DNA from: Streptomyces sp. RKND-216
GTDB lineage: Bacteria > Actinomycetota > Actinomycetes > Streptomycetales > Streptomycetaceae
DNA: 30,487 bases
Direction: 5' to 3'
NCBI RefSeq assembly: GCF_004795255.1
Contig: NZ_SSBQ01000001.1
Location: forward strand, 1 to 30,487
Part shown: piece after piece, positions 22,037 to 28,557 of the stretch
Layout of the letters: the number at the start of each line of letters is the position of its first letter
Numbering within the stretch: position 1 is the first letter of the stretch
Notes under the pieces: model-generated
What the model saw: the letters and a program-made list of their open reading frames with translations, nothing else
Databases searched by the model: none
What the model was told of the DNA's origin: nothing
Made by a program: the position numbers and the translations under genes

Positions 22037-22102
22037 CCGGCTGCCTGTCCTCCCCCGGCCACCACGGGGGCGGGCGGGGAGCCGGGCCAGGCCCGGCTCC
22101 CC
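22034..22102 (+). repeat. Intergenic stem-loop repeat, family B copy 1
   Basis: The first 53 bp (22034-22086), beginning with the stop codon of the preceding gene, match 22500-22552 with one difference. They contain CCCCCG/CGGGGG around a 7-nt loop. Unique to this copy, GGGGAGCCGGG (22076-22086) pairs perfectly with CCCGGCTCCCC (22092-22102). Confidence 0.75.
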
Positions 22103-22142
22103 GCGAGAGCCGCACCACCACCCACTACGAGGGGAGACCCAC

Positions 22143-22502
22143 ATGCCCGAACACGGAAACGCCACCAACACACCCCAGCGCGCCGCGCAGTTCCAGGACG
22201 GTGACCTGCTGCTGTACCGCGACCCTGAGGCGTACCTGACCGGCGCCGAGGACCACACGGTCGTGTGCCGGGTGGACGTGCACTCGCCCACCGACGTCGA
22301 GGAAGCCCACTACGGCCGGTCAGTACCAGTGCGAGTCATCTCCTCGGGTGAGCGGCTCCACGCGCCGCCGGCGTTCGTGCGGCGCATCGACCCGGCCGAG
22401 GTCATGCGGACCATCGACACCGCCCCGCTCCACGGGGACGTGTCGGCTCTGGAGTCGGCTGCGTCGGCGTGGCTGCGACAGCAGCCCAACGGCCGGGACT
22501 GA
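22143..22502 (+). CDS. Hypothetical protein
   Basis: A 119-residue soluble acidic protein. Its beta-rich first part contains FQDGDLLLYRDPEAYL and a central HTVVCRVDVHSPTD; the last third is helical (EVMRTIDTAPLHGD). No Cys clusters or membrane segments. ATG at 22143 has GAGGGGAG 6 nt upstream. It lies between two family B stem-loop repeats, as if it were one cassette. No family recognised. Confidence 0.75.
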   Translation: MPEHGNATNTPQRAAQFQDGDLLLYRDPEAYLTGAEDHTVVCRVDVHSPTDVEEAHYGRSVPVRVISSGERLHAPPAFVRRIDPAEVMRTIDTAPLHGDVSALESAASAWLRQQPNGRD

Positions 22503-22552
22503 CCGGCTGCCTGTCCGCCCCCGGCCACCACGGGGGCGGGCGGGGAGCCGGG
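22500..22552 (+). repeat. Intergenic stem-loop repeat, family B copy 2
   Basis: 52 of 53 bases match 22034-22086, again starting with the stop codon TGA of the gene before it. The shared hairpin is CCCCCG/CGGGGG. The second arm of the longer stem in copy 1 is only partly kept here (GAGCCGGG followed by CCCGGC). Confidence 0.75.
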
Positions 22553-22585
22553 ACAGCCCGGCACCGCACCGAGAGGAGAAACCCG

Positions 22586-22747
22586 ATGCCCAAGGACGAC
22601 AAGCAGTGCCAGCAGTGCCTGGAGCACGCCGAACTGCACAAGGACCTCTTCGGCTTCAGCGCCTTCGGCAAGAAGGAGCCCTGCAAGCAGTGCGAGGAAC
22701 ACCTCGAGCTGCACGCCAGGGAGCGGCGGTCGTGGAGCTGGTTCTGA
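22586..22747 (+). CDS. 53-residue protein with two Cys-x2-Cys/His repeats
   Basis: A small charged protein built from two similar halves: CQQCLEHAELH (8-18) and CKQCEEHLELH (33-43). The two CxxC pairs could together bind one zinc, and the following His residues could add to it. ATG at 22586 has GAGAGGAG 6 nt upstream, which is the main evidence that it is translated. No family recognised. Confidence 0.7.
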   Translation: MPKDDKQCQQCLEHAELHKDLFGFSAFGKKEPCKQCEEHLELHARERRSWSWF

Positions 22748-22841
22748 CCACCCATCGCTGACACCCACGGGCGGCCGCTCCGGTTCGCCTATCCCGCACC
22801 ACACGAGTCGGCCCCACCAGGGCTGGCAGAGAGGCGACACC

Positions 22842-23300
22842 GTGACCGAGTCCATCCGATACACCGCTGACGTTCTGGTCATCGACATCGAGGGCCGCGT
22901 GCTGCTGATCGAACGAGGGTGGCCGCCGCACCAGGGTCAGTTGGCTCTGCCGGGCGGGCACGTGGACCCGGGCGAGACCTCCCGGACCGCCGCCGCACGG
23001 GAACTGCTGGAGGAGACCGGAGTCCAGGTCCGCGAGGACGAGCTGACCCTGGTCGGCGTCTACGACGGCCCGGACCGCGACCCGCGCGGCCGGTACGTCA
23101 CCGTTGCCTACTCCGTCTCCGTCCCCGCCAACACCACCGCGCAGGCCGGGGACGATGCCGCCGCCGTGCAGTGGATGCCGCTGGACGCCCCCGGCGACCT
23201 CGCCTTCGACCACAACGAGATCGTGCACGCCGCATGGCGCCAACAGGTCGCCGGCGGCTCCGACAGCGAGTTCGCTGCACAGAACGACACGGGCCGCTGA
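22842..23300 (+). CDS. Nudix hydrolase
   Basis: A 152-residue Nudix-fold enzyme that hydrolyses a nucleoside diphosphate linked to another group. The full Nudix box is present at 39-61: Gly39, Glu45, then RELLEETGV (53-61) with the metal-binding glutamates. The N-terminal strand VLVIDIEGRVLLIERGWPP and RYVTVAYSVSV are as in the MutT/ADP-ribose group. The substrate cannot be told. GTG at 22842 has AGAGAGG about 9 nt upstream. Possible roles are nucleotide pool cleaning or removal of a nucleotide-derived signal; it is alone among unknown small genes. Confidence 0.9.
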   Translation: MTESIRYTADVLVIDIEGRVLLIERGWPPHQGQLALPGGHVDPGETSRTAAARELLEETGVQVREDELTLVGVYDGPDRDPRGRYVTVAYSVSVPANTTAQAGDDAAAVQWMPLDAPGDLAFDHNEIVHAAWRQQVAGGSDSEFAAQNDTGR

Positions 23301-23306
23301 CGCCCC

Positions 23307-23358
23307 GGGGCGGCCGCCATCCCGGCCAAGGACACGGCCGGCCGCCCCGGGCCCTCCC
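23307..23358 (+). repeat. Intergenic stem-loop repeat, family A copy 2
   Basis: Identical over 52 bp to 21074-21125. It lies 6 nt after the Nudix stop and 63 nt before the next start codon. Confidence 0.8.
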
Positions 23359-23421
23359 AACCGCTCCAACCGGAGCAGGAGGAGAACCTCCATCCTCCCC
23401 GATCCGAAGGAGCAGCACGAT

Positions 23422-23652
23422 ATGGCCCCGAAGAAGAGCCCTCACCCCGACAGCGTCGCCGCGGCCCAGCAGCGCCTCGCCGCCGCCAAAACCCGGCGGG
23501 ACGAGACCAAGACGCAGGCCGACTGCGACTTCTGGAACGAGGTGGCCGCCGCCATCGACGGCGGCGAGCTGCTCCAGGCCCAGGCGTGCGAGGCGATCGG
23601 CTACGGCCGCGAGTACGTCCGCCGCCAGCTCCTGGAGCACAAGACCGACTGA
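23422..23652 (+). CDS. Small protein with helix-turn-helix-like end
   Basis: A 76-residue protein. The N-terminal half is Lys/Ala-rich and helical (SVAAAQQRLAAAKTRRDETK). The second half, ELLQAQACEAIGYGREYVRR, has the spacing of a helix-turn-helix, similar to short DNA-binding modules in phage and plasmid proteins. ATG at 23422 has GAAGGAG 9 nt upstream. DNA binding is inference. Confidence 0.65.
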   Translation: MAPKKSPHPDSVAAAQQRLAAAKTRRDETKTQADCDFWNEVAAAIDGGELLQAQACEAIGYGREYVRRQLLEHKTD

Positions 23653-23659
23653 TCCGAGC

Positions 23660-23693
23660 GGGTGCCGCCCGGCCCGAACACCGGGCGGCACCC
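23660..23693 (+). terminator. Perfect stem-loop after the small HTH-like gene
   Basis: Stem GGGTGCCGCCCGG / CCGGGCGGCACCC (13 bp, perfect) with an 8-nt loop, starting 7 nt after the stop. It occupies the same place as the family A and B repeats but has another sequence. It may be an intercistronic terminator or an mRNA 3' stabiliser. Confidence 0.6.
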
Positions 23694-23716
23694 CACCCGC
23701 AGAGAGGACCCTGATC

Positions 23717-24607
23717 GTGCGGCTGATGCCCTGGGCACCCCGAGCCGAACGCCGGCGCTTCAAAGGCGCCCGTACCCTCGCCGACCTCGCCGACCTGACC
23801 GTCCGCGAGCTGGAGGCCGGCCACCAGCTCGATGTCGAGACCCTCCCGCTGATCCCGTCCCTGACCGCCGCCAACCAGGCCGGGCTGGTCACCACCTGCT
23901 CACAGCCCGGCGAGAGGGGCACCGGCGCCGACGGCCTGTGGTGGGAGCAGCGCGCCGCCCTCGAGGTCTTCACCGCCGACCGCGACCTGTGCCAGCGGAT
24001 CAAGGCCGCCGCCGTCAGCGCCGAGCTGATGGTCGCCGCCCACGACCCCCGCACCGGAGCGACCGACGCCCCGGTCCTCATCACCACCCGCGACGGAGAT
24101 CCGTACACCGACTTCCCCGTCCAGCTCACCCCCGAGGAACTGCGCAACAACTGGCCTGGCGCCCACCGCCACGCCCTGTCCGCCGCCGCGAATGCCGTGC
24201 ACCTCGTCATCTACGCCTTCGAGTACGGGCCCACCGGCCAGCGGCTCTGGCCGTTCCTGGACGAGATCACCGGCCGCATCACCCCAACCGCCGCGGACAT
24301 GGACTGCGTCGACTGCGGATGCACCGCCGCCTCCCGCTGCCCCGGCCCCTGCTGGTGGGTCTGGACCGCCGGCACCACCGCCGAATGCAGCACCTGCCGC
24401 TACGGCGACAGCCGCCCGGAGCCCGACGAGCCGGACGAGAACGAATGCGTGCTGTGCGGCGCCCCCTTCCACCACAGCGGCGACTACTGCACCCCCGCGT
24501 GCCGGGCCGCCGACCGGCCCGGTCTCAACGAGGACGGCAACTGGCCCGCCCCGGCGCTCACGCCGCTGCCCGCGCCCGCCTCCTACAGCGACGAACCGCC
24601 CTTCTGA
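23717..24607 (+). CDS. DUF6919-like protein with Cys-rich tail
   Basis: A 296-residue protein. Residues 1-190 resemble a family I recall as DUF6919 in actinobacterial plasmids: RTLADLADLTVRELE, LIPSLTAANQAGLVTTCSQPG, WWEQRAALEVF, and VHLVIYAFEYGP near its end. The tail is Cys-rich: CVDCGC (197-202), Cys208, Cys212, CSTC (224-227), then a second cluster Cys244/247/258/262 (CVLCGAPFHHSGDYC). At least two zinc sites are likely. GTG at 23717 has AGAGAGGA 8 nt upstream. Function is unknown. Confidence 0.8.
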   Translation: MRLMPWAPRAERRRFKGARTLADLADLTVRELEAGHQLDVETLPLIPSLTAANQAGLVTTCSQPGERGTGADGLWWEQRAALEVFTADRDLCQRIKAAAVSAELMVAAHDPRTGATDAPVLITTRDGDPYTDFPVQLTPEELRNNWPGAHRHALSAAANAVHLVIYAFEYGPTGQRLWPFLDEITGRITPTAADMDCVDCGCTAASRCPGPCWWVWTAGTTAECSTCRYGDSRPEPDEPDENECVLCGAPFHHSGDYCTPACRAADRPGLNEDGNWPAPALTPLPAPASYSDEPPF

Positions 24608-24620
24608 CAGCCCCCGCCCC

Positions 24621-24674
24621 GGGGCGGCCGCCATCCCGGCCAAGGACACGACAGGCCGCCCCAGGGCCCCTCCC
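24621..24674 (+). repeat. Intergenic stem-loop repeat, family A copy 3
   Basis: Matches the family A unit over its first 29 bases and again in the right arm GGCCGCCCC, with a few changes between. The outer stem GGGGCGGCC/GGCCGCCCC is kept. It follows the stop at 24607 by 13 nt. Confidence 0.75.
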
Positions 24675-24708
24675 TCCCCGCAGCACCCGACCGAACAGGA
24701 GACTCCTG

Positions 24709-25188
24709 ATGCACGCTCGCGCCGCGCGCTTCGCCGCCCTCTACGCCCTGATGCGGGCTGCCGCCGATCTGGGCGACCACTGGATCCAGTCCGACCACTG
24801 CGCCCGCACCAAGGGCGCCACGAACGCCGCGCCGGTCACCGCAGACGACGGCACCACCCACGGCACCGCCGCTGGCCGGAAGGCCTGCGCCTGGCACTGC
24901 ACCACCTACACCGCCACCCAGGTTGCCGCCCTCCTCATCGGTTCCCGTGTCCTGGGGCTCCGGCTGCACCCCGGCGCGACCGCCGCCGCGCTCGCGGTTT
25001 CCGGCCTGACCCACTACGCCGCCGACCGCCGCGTCCCCGGCGGCCTCCTCCAGCGCGTCGCCGACGCCACCGGCAAGGGCAACTTCTACCGGCTGGCCGG
25101 CCACGGCATGAACGGCTCCTACGCGCTGGACCAGGCATGGCACCACACCTGCGAGACGGTGGCCGCGCTCATCGCGGCCACCAAGTGA
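24709..25188 (+). CDS. Hypothetical protein, possibly membrane-associated (DUF3307-like start)
   Basis: A 159-residue protein. The opening DLGDHWIQSDHCARTKG resembles the start of DUF3307-type membrane proteins, and CAWHCTTYTATQVAALL follows. Hydrophobic stretches at about 71-84 and 92-106 could be short membrane helices. His/Asp residues (HW, DH, WHC, GLTHYAADRR) are spaced as in metal-binding membrane proteins, which is only a suggestion. ATG at 24709 has AGGAG 7 nt upstream. Confidence 0.75.
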   Translation: MHARAARFAALYALMRAAADLGDHWIQSDHCARTKGATNAAPVTADDGTTHGTAAGRKACAWHCTTYTATQVAALLIGSRVLGLRLHPGATAAALAVSGLTHYAADRRVPGGLLQRVADATGKGNFYRLAGHGMNGSYALDQAWHHTCETVAALIAATK

Positions 25189-25196
25189 CCCGGGTG

Positions 25197-25925
25197 ATGA
25201 CCGCCATGACAACCACGCTCGCCCCGGCCGTGCCGCGCACGTTCCGCTCCGAGAAAGCGCTCGCCACCGCCGTCGACGCCGTGTTCGCCGACGCCCTCGC
25301 CCAGGAACTCGCCGACGCCCTCGCCGACGACGCCCCCGGCACTGGGCGGCCGTTCGGCCTGCCGACAACCGGCGTCCTCATCGCGCAGGCCGGCATCGCC
25401 ACCGGCCCCGCGGCGCCCGACCCGCGCTCCCCCTCCCCCGCCGTGCAGGCGGTACGGCGCGGCGCCGCCGTCGGCGGCCGGTGGGCCGGGCGCGCTGCCT
25501 GGTGGCTGCTGAAGACCGCAGCCTGTGCCACCGCCGTCCTCACCCGCGAGGCCCTCGCGATCGGCTGGCAGATGGTGTTCGGCACCGCCCTGCCCGGCAC
25601 CGCCCGACCCGCCGAACTCGAGGCGGTCCCGCGGCCGACGGCGAGCGCTTTCCTCAAGGCCACCTCCGACCGCCTGCAGGTCGCGGGCTGGTCCCAGCAC
25701 GCGCTGCACACCGCGACCGGCAGCTGCGTCCTGGGCGCCGAACGCGACCTCATCGCCGACGGCGCAGGCACCCGCCGCACCGCCACCCGCGCCAACGGTC
25801 ACCTGTGCGCCGTGACCGGCGCCTGGTCCGTCTCCGCCTGGAACGACGCGCTGGCCCGCCGCGAGGACCAGGTCCACGCCGCGCTCCTGGCCGCCGCCGC
25901 CCGCGCCCGCGCCGCCGGCGACTGA
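25197..25925 (+). CDS. Protein with a C-terminal DUF6197-like domain
   Basis: About 242 residues. The N-terminal 100 residues are helical and Ala/Asp-rich; a hydrophobic stretch near 100-125 (AAWWLLKTAACATAVL) could be a membrane helix or a buried helix. Residues 155-240 resemble DUF6197 of Streptomyces: LQVAGWSQHALHTATGSCVLGAERDLI, given here in two parts of one region, and SAWNDALARREDQVHAALLAAA. The start is uncertain: GTG 25185 overlaps the preceding stop (GTGA), GTG 25194, ATG 25197 and ATG 25206 are all in frame, none with a strong ribosome binding site, so coupling is likely. Confidence 0.75.
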   Translation: MTAMTTTLAPAVPRTFRSEKALATAVDAVFADALAQELADALADDAPGTGRPFGLPTTGVLIAQAGIATGPAAPDPRSPSPAVQAVRRGAAVGGRWAGRAAWWLLKTAACATAVLTREALAIGWQMVFGTALPGTARPAELEAVPRPTASAFLKATSDRLQVAGWSQHALHTATGSCVLGAERDLIADGAGTRRTATRANGHLCAVTGAWSVSAWNDALARREDQVHAALLAAAARARAAGD

Positions 25926-26017
25926 CGCGCTGCCCGATCCGCCCGACCCCGCACGCGGGCGGTGAGGGGAGCCGGACAGCCGCCCGGCCAACCCGACACA
26001 CAAAGGAGGTGGACGCC

Positions 26018-26230
26018 ATGACCTGGTGGGAGATCACCATCCCCACGCTCACCGCCGAGCAGCAGCACGGCGTCCAGGTGTTCACGTACCCCGAGACCGC
26101 GTTCCGCGTCTCGGCCGAAGCCAGGCAGCAGGCCGCGCTCGACGCCATAAGCGCCGACGCGATCCGGCACCGCCGCGGCGCCCAGGTCGACCTGGCCGCC
26201 ATCACGGTCAGCAGCAGGCACACCGTCTGA
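26018..26230 (+). CDS. Small hypothetical protein
   Basis: A 70-residue protein with beta strands (WWEITIPTL, GVQVFTYPETAFRV) followed by an Ala-rich helix. ATG at 26018 is preceded by AAAGGAGGT, nearly a perfect complement to the 16S rRNA end, at 7 nt spacing, so high translation is expected. No family recognised. Its 3' side carries the fourth family A-type stem-loop. Confidence 0.75.
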   Translation: MTWWEITIPTLTAEQQHGVQVFTYPETAFRVSAEARQQAALDAISADAIRHRRGAQVDLAAITVSSRHTV

Positions 26231-26236
26231 CTGCGC

Positions 26237-26280
26237 CCCGGGACGACCGCACTACCGCCAAGCAGACCGGCCGTCCCGGG
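26237..26280 (+). repeat. Intergenic stem-loop, diverged family A copy 4
   Basis: CCCGGGACG (26237-26245) pairs with CGTCCCGGG (26272-26280). The unit aligns with family A (CGCCAAG.A.ACCGGCCG.CCCGGGCCC) but the stem bases differ on both sides in a matching way: GGGGCGG/CCGCCCC in A, GGGACG/CGTCCC here. Paired changes support a folded RNA. Confidence 0.6.
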
Positions 26281-26322
26281 CCCACCCAACCCGCATCACC
26301 GACACGAGAGGGCCCCACCATC

Positions 26323-26568
26323 ATGGCTCAGCTCACCCACCCCCCGGCGCAGGCCGCCGCCATCATCCGCAGCATCGGCCAGCGCCGCACCCTTCCCTCC
26401 CTCACCCGCAGCTACCTGTGCGCCCCCTGCGCCGTCTCCTGGGCCGGCGACGAAGCCGACTGCTGGAGCTGCGGAAACCCCGCCAGCACCGAGTACACCC
26501 GTCGCGACGCCGCCGCTCTCGTCCTGTGCGCCGGCACCCAGCCCCGCCGGGGAGGTGCCGCCGCATGA
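26323..26568 (+). CDS. Small zinc-ribbon protein
   Basis: An 81-residue protein. A helical N-terminus (AQAAAIIRSIGQRR) is followed by Cys33/Cys36 (YLCAPCAVSW) and Cys47/Cys50 (DCWSCGN), a compact zinc ribbon. ATG at 26323 has GAGAGGG about 11 nt upstream. Its stop overlaps the ATG of the next gene (ATGA), starting a chain of five overlapping genes that runs to 28469. Confidence 0.75.
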   Translation: MAQLTHPPAQAAAIIRSIGQRRTLPSLTRSYLCAPCAVSWAGDEADCWSCGNPASTEYTRRDAAALVLCAGTQPRRGGAAA

Positions 26569-26960
26569 GCGCCGACGTCCTCCCCCTCGACGTGATCCTC
26601 GGCCCCGCGACCGCCGCCGCCGTACTCCAGCAGCACGCCGACGCCATCGCCCACGCCGACCACCTCCCGCCCTCCACCGCCCTGCGCCTCGCCTGCGAGC
26701 GCGGCACCGATGGCGACCCCCTCCTCCTGGCGGCCCCCGGCCAGATCTGGTCCCTGCGCCCCGACGTCGCCCTCGACGACGCCCCGGCCCGCCGCCTCGC
26801 CGTGCACCAGCGCCTCGCCGCCCCGCCCCGCGTCCGCGTCACCTCCCTCGACGATGACACCGACGGCCAGGCCGACGAACTCCTCATCGAGGTCCTGGAG
26901 ATGTACCGCCTCGACTCCTGGACCCCCGTCGACGCGCTCCTTGAAGGAGGAACCCGATGA
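26565..26960 (+). CDS. Hypothetical protein
   Basis: A 131-residue soluble acidic protein, Ala/Asp/Leu-rich. LDVILGPATAAAVLQQHADA is helical, LLLAAPGQIWSLRPDVALDD suggests strands, and the end is LIEVLEMYRLDSW. No Cys motif, no membrane segment, no family recognised. Both ends overlap neighbours by four bases (ATGA), so it is co-translated with the zinc ribbon before and the 238-residue protein after. Confidence 0.75.
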   Translation: MSADVLPLDVILGPATAAAVLQQHADAIAHADHLPPSTALRLACERGTDGDPLLLAAPGQIWSLRPDVALDDAPARRLAVHQRLAAPPRVRVTSLDDDTDGQADELLIEVLEMYRLDSWTPVDALLEGGTR

Positions 26961-27673
26961 GCGACACCACCCACGCCCCCTCCCCGACCTGCTCAGCCGT
27001 TGCCGCCCTGATCGGTGACGCGAAGCCGGCCACCGACCGGCTGCTCCGGCAACTTGCCGAGTCGGTCCGCGACGTGCGTGAGCACGACCACCCCTCGCAG
27101 AACGAAGACCTGTACTGCTCGAACCTCACCTCTTGGATGGGCGACCGCACGGCCGTCGTGCTGCGACGGCTGCTGGACGCGGAGGCCCAGGTCGCCGAGC
27201 ATGAGGCCGCACCGCTCCCGTCATGGGTGCATCAGCTCGGTGACGAGCTGGGCGACTTCCTGTCCGACCTGGCGCCCGCCGCGATCTCGTACTACGACCC
27301 GGAGACGCCGGACGCCCAGGTGCTGGCCCGCGTGGAGCGGGCGTTCGCGGTCGGGCGGGACCGGGCGCGGGAGCGGCTGGCCGACCGGCGCGGCGAACCC
27401 GCCTGCGACACCGCGCCCGGAATCACGGTGTACCGCGCGTCGTACGACTCAATCGCCATGGGCCTCTACACCACCCGCGAAGCCGCCCGCGCCCACTGCG
27501 AGGCGTACGTCCGCCGCGAGGTCGGCGACGAGGTGATCCTCGACTGGGTGCCGGACGACAGCAGCGAGGACGCGCCCGAGGAGCTGTGCACCGGCTACGA
27601 CGCCGAGTGCACCGGCTACATCGTGACGCCGCTGACCGTGGCCGCCGCCTACGACGAGGAGGCAGACGAGTGA
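26957..27673 (+). CDS. Hypothetical protein
   Basis: A 238-residue soluble acidic protein. The first 115 residues are helical (TDRLLRQLAESVRDVREHDH, then WMGDRTAVVLRRLLDAEAQV). The last 90 residues form a distinct alpha/beta part: GITVYRASYDSIAMGLYTTR, EAARAHCEAYVRREVGDEV and a very acidic WVPDDSSEDAPEEL. The second part resembles small domains of actinobacterial hypothetical proteins that often end with a phenylalanine/tyrosine-rich strand; function is unknown. ATGA overlap before, GTGA overlap with the WhiB gene after. RBS GAAGGAGG is inside the previous gene, 8 nt upstream. Confidence 0.75.
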   Translation: MSDTTHAPSPTCSAVAALIGDAKPATDRLLRQLAESVRDVREHDHPSQNEDLYCSNLTSWMGDRTAVVLRRLLDAEAQVAEHEAAPLPSWVHQLGDELGDFLSDLAPAAISYYDPETPDAQVLARVERAFAVGRDRARERLADRRGEPACDTAPGITVYRASYDSIAMGLYTTREAARAHCEAYVRREVGDEVILDWVPDDSSEDAPEELCTGYDAECTGYIVTPLTVAAAYDEEADE

Positions 27674-27948
27674 CCACCCGCCTTGCCCCGTTCCCGCCGC
27701 TCACCGGCCGCGAGCCGTGCCGCCGCGACGACGTCGACCCGGACCTGTTCTTCGACGCCGACAGCACCGCGATCACCCGAGCCCGCCGCCTGTGCATCGC
27801 CTGCCCGCTGCGCACCGCCTGCCTCTCCTGGGCCCTGGATCACCCCGCCTGGACCACCCACGGCGTCTGGGGCGCCACCACCCCCGAACGCCGTGACGAG
27901 CTGCGCGTCGAGTTCACCACCAACAGCGAGAAGGGCAACGCCGCATGA
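27670..27948 (+). CDS. WhiB-family transcriptional regulator
   Basis: A 92-residue Wbl protein. The four iron-sulfur cluster cysteines are Cys17, Cys42, Cys45 and Cys51 (REPC; LCIACPLRTAC), followed by the turn GVWGATTPERR (65-75), the form of the Wbl G[VI]WGG motif with Ala in place of the last Gly. Members sense redox or nitric oxide through a [4Fe-4S] cluster and work with the primary sigma factor. GTG at 27670 overlaps the stop before it (GTGA). It is directly coupled to the Lsr2-like gene (ATGA), so the two regulators are made together. Confidence 0.92.
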   Translation: MTTRLAPFPPLTGREPCRRDDVDPDLFFDADSTAITRARRLCIACPLRTACLSWALDHPAWTTHGVWGATTPERRDELRVEFTTNSEKGNAA

Positions 27949-28469
27949 CCACCACCGACACCCGCACCGCCGCGCTCACCGCCCTGCAGAACGGCCGACC
28001 GATCGCCGACATCGCCGCCAAGACCGGGCTGAGCACCGGCCAGATCGCCGCCCTGGCAGAGGCCGCCGGCGCCACCAGCGAGCACGCCCGCACCGCGCTG
28101 CGCGACCTGATCGAGGCCCTCGCCTGGGGCGAGCAGCACGACACGAAGAAGGCACGCAATCTCGCCGCCCGCGCCCGCCGCGCCCTGACCGACCTGGTGC
28201 AGCTGAGGCATGAGGAGACCGCCATCGCCCAGGCCCGCGAGGAAGTCGCCGCGCTGAAGAAGCAGCTCGCCGACGCCGAAGCCAAGCTCCGCACCGTACG
28301 CACCGGTGGCCGCACAACCGCGCCCGCGACCGCCGCTGCCGGAGACGGCGCCCGCACCCGGGAGGAGCGCCGCGCCATCCGCGAGTGGGCCCGCGCGCAG
28401 GGCCACCAGGTAGCTGACCGCGGCCTGCTGCCCAGCCACCTCATCACCGCCTACCGCAACCGCGCCTGA
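27945..28469 (+). CDS. Protein with Lsr2-like C-terminal DNA-binding domain
   Basis: A 174-residue protein. Residues 10-42 can form a helix-turn-helix (RPIADIAAKTGLSTGQIAAL). Residues 45-118 are a long charged coil (ETAIAQAREEVAALKKQLAD), probably for dimerisation. Residues 138-174 match the C-terminal domain of Lsr2 (REERRAIREWARAQGHQV, ADRGLLPSHLITAYRNR), which binds the minor groove of A+T-rich DNA with an RGR motif. Here that motif reads RGL (159-161). The N-terminal oligomerisation domain of Lsr2 is absent and replaced. It may be a plasmid silencer or a modulator of the host Lsr2. Confidence 0.8.
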   Translation: MTTTDTRTAALTALQNGRPIADIAAKTGLSTGQIAALAEAAGATSEHARTALRDLIEALAWGEQHDTKKARNLAARARRALTDLVQLRHEETAIAQAREEVAALKKQLADAEAKLRTVRTGGRTTAPATAAAGDGARTREERRAIREWARAQGHQVADRGLLPSHLITAYRNRA

Positions 28470-28478
28470 CCGCGCTCT

Positions 28479-28521
28479 CCCGGCCGGGGCCGAACCGCCT
28501 TACCGGTTCGGCCCGGCCGGG
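28479..28521 (+). terminator. Long stem-loop between the Lsr2-like gene and dnaN
   Basis: A 17-bp stem with a single G bulge: CCCGGCCGGGGCCGAACC pairs with GGTTCGGCCCGGCCGGG around an 8-nt loop. It starts 10 nt after a stop and ends 37 nt before the dnaN start. Either a terminator or another of the intercistronic hairpins of this block. Confidence 0.6.
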
Positions 28522-28557
28522 CCCCGCACACCACTCCCCCTACACGAGGAGCAGCAC

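Noticed and set aside
21074..24674. Family A repeats as a CRISPR or insertion-sequence remnant
   Set aside because: Spacing is irregular and gene-sized, units are self-complementary stem-loops after stop codons, and no transposase, terminal repeats or cas genes are present.
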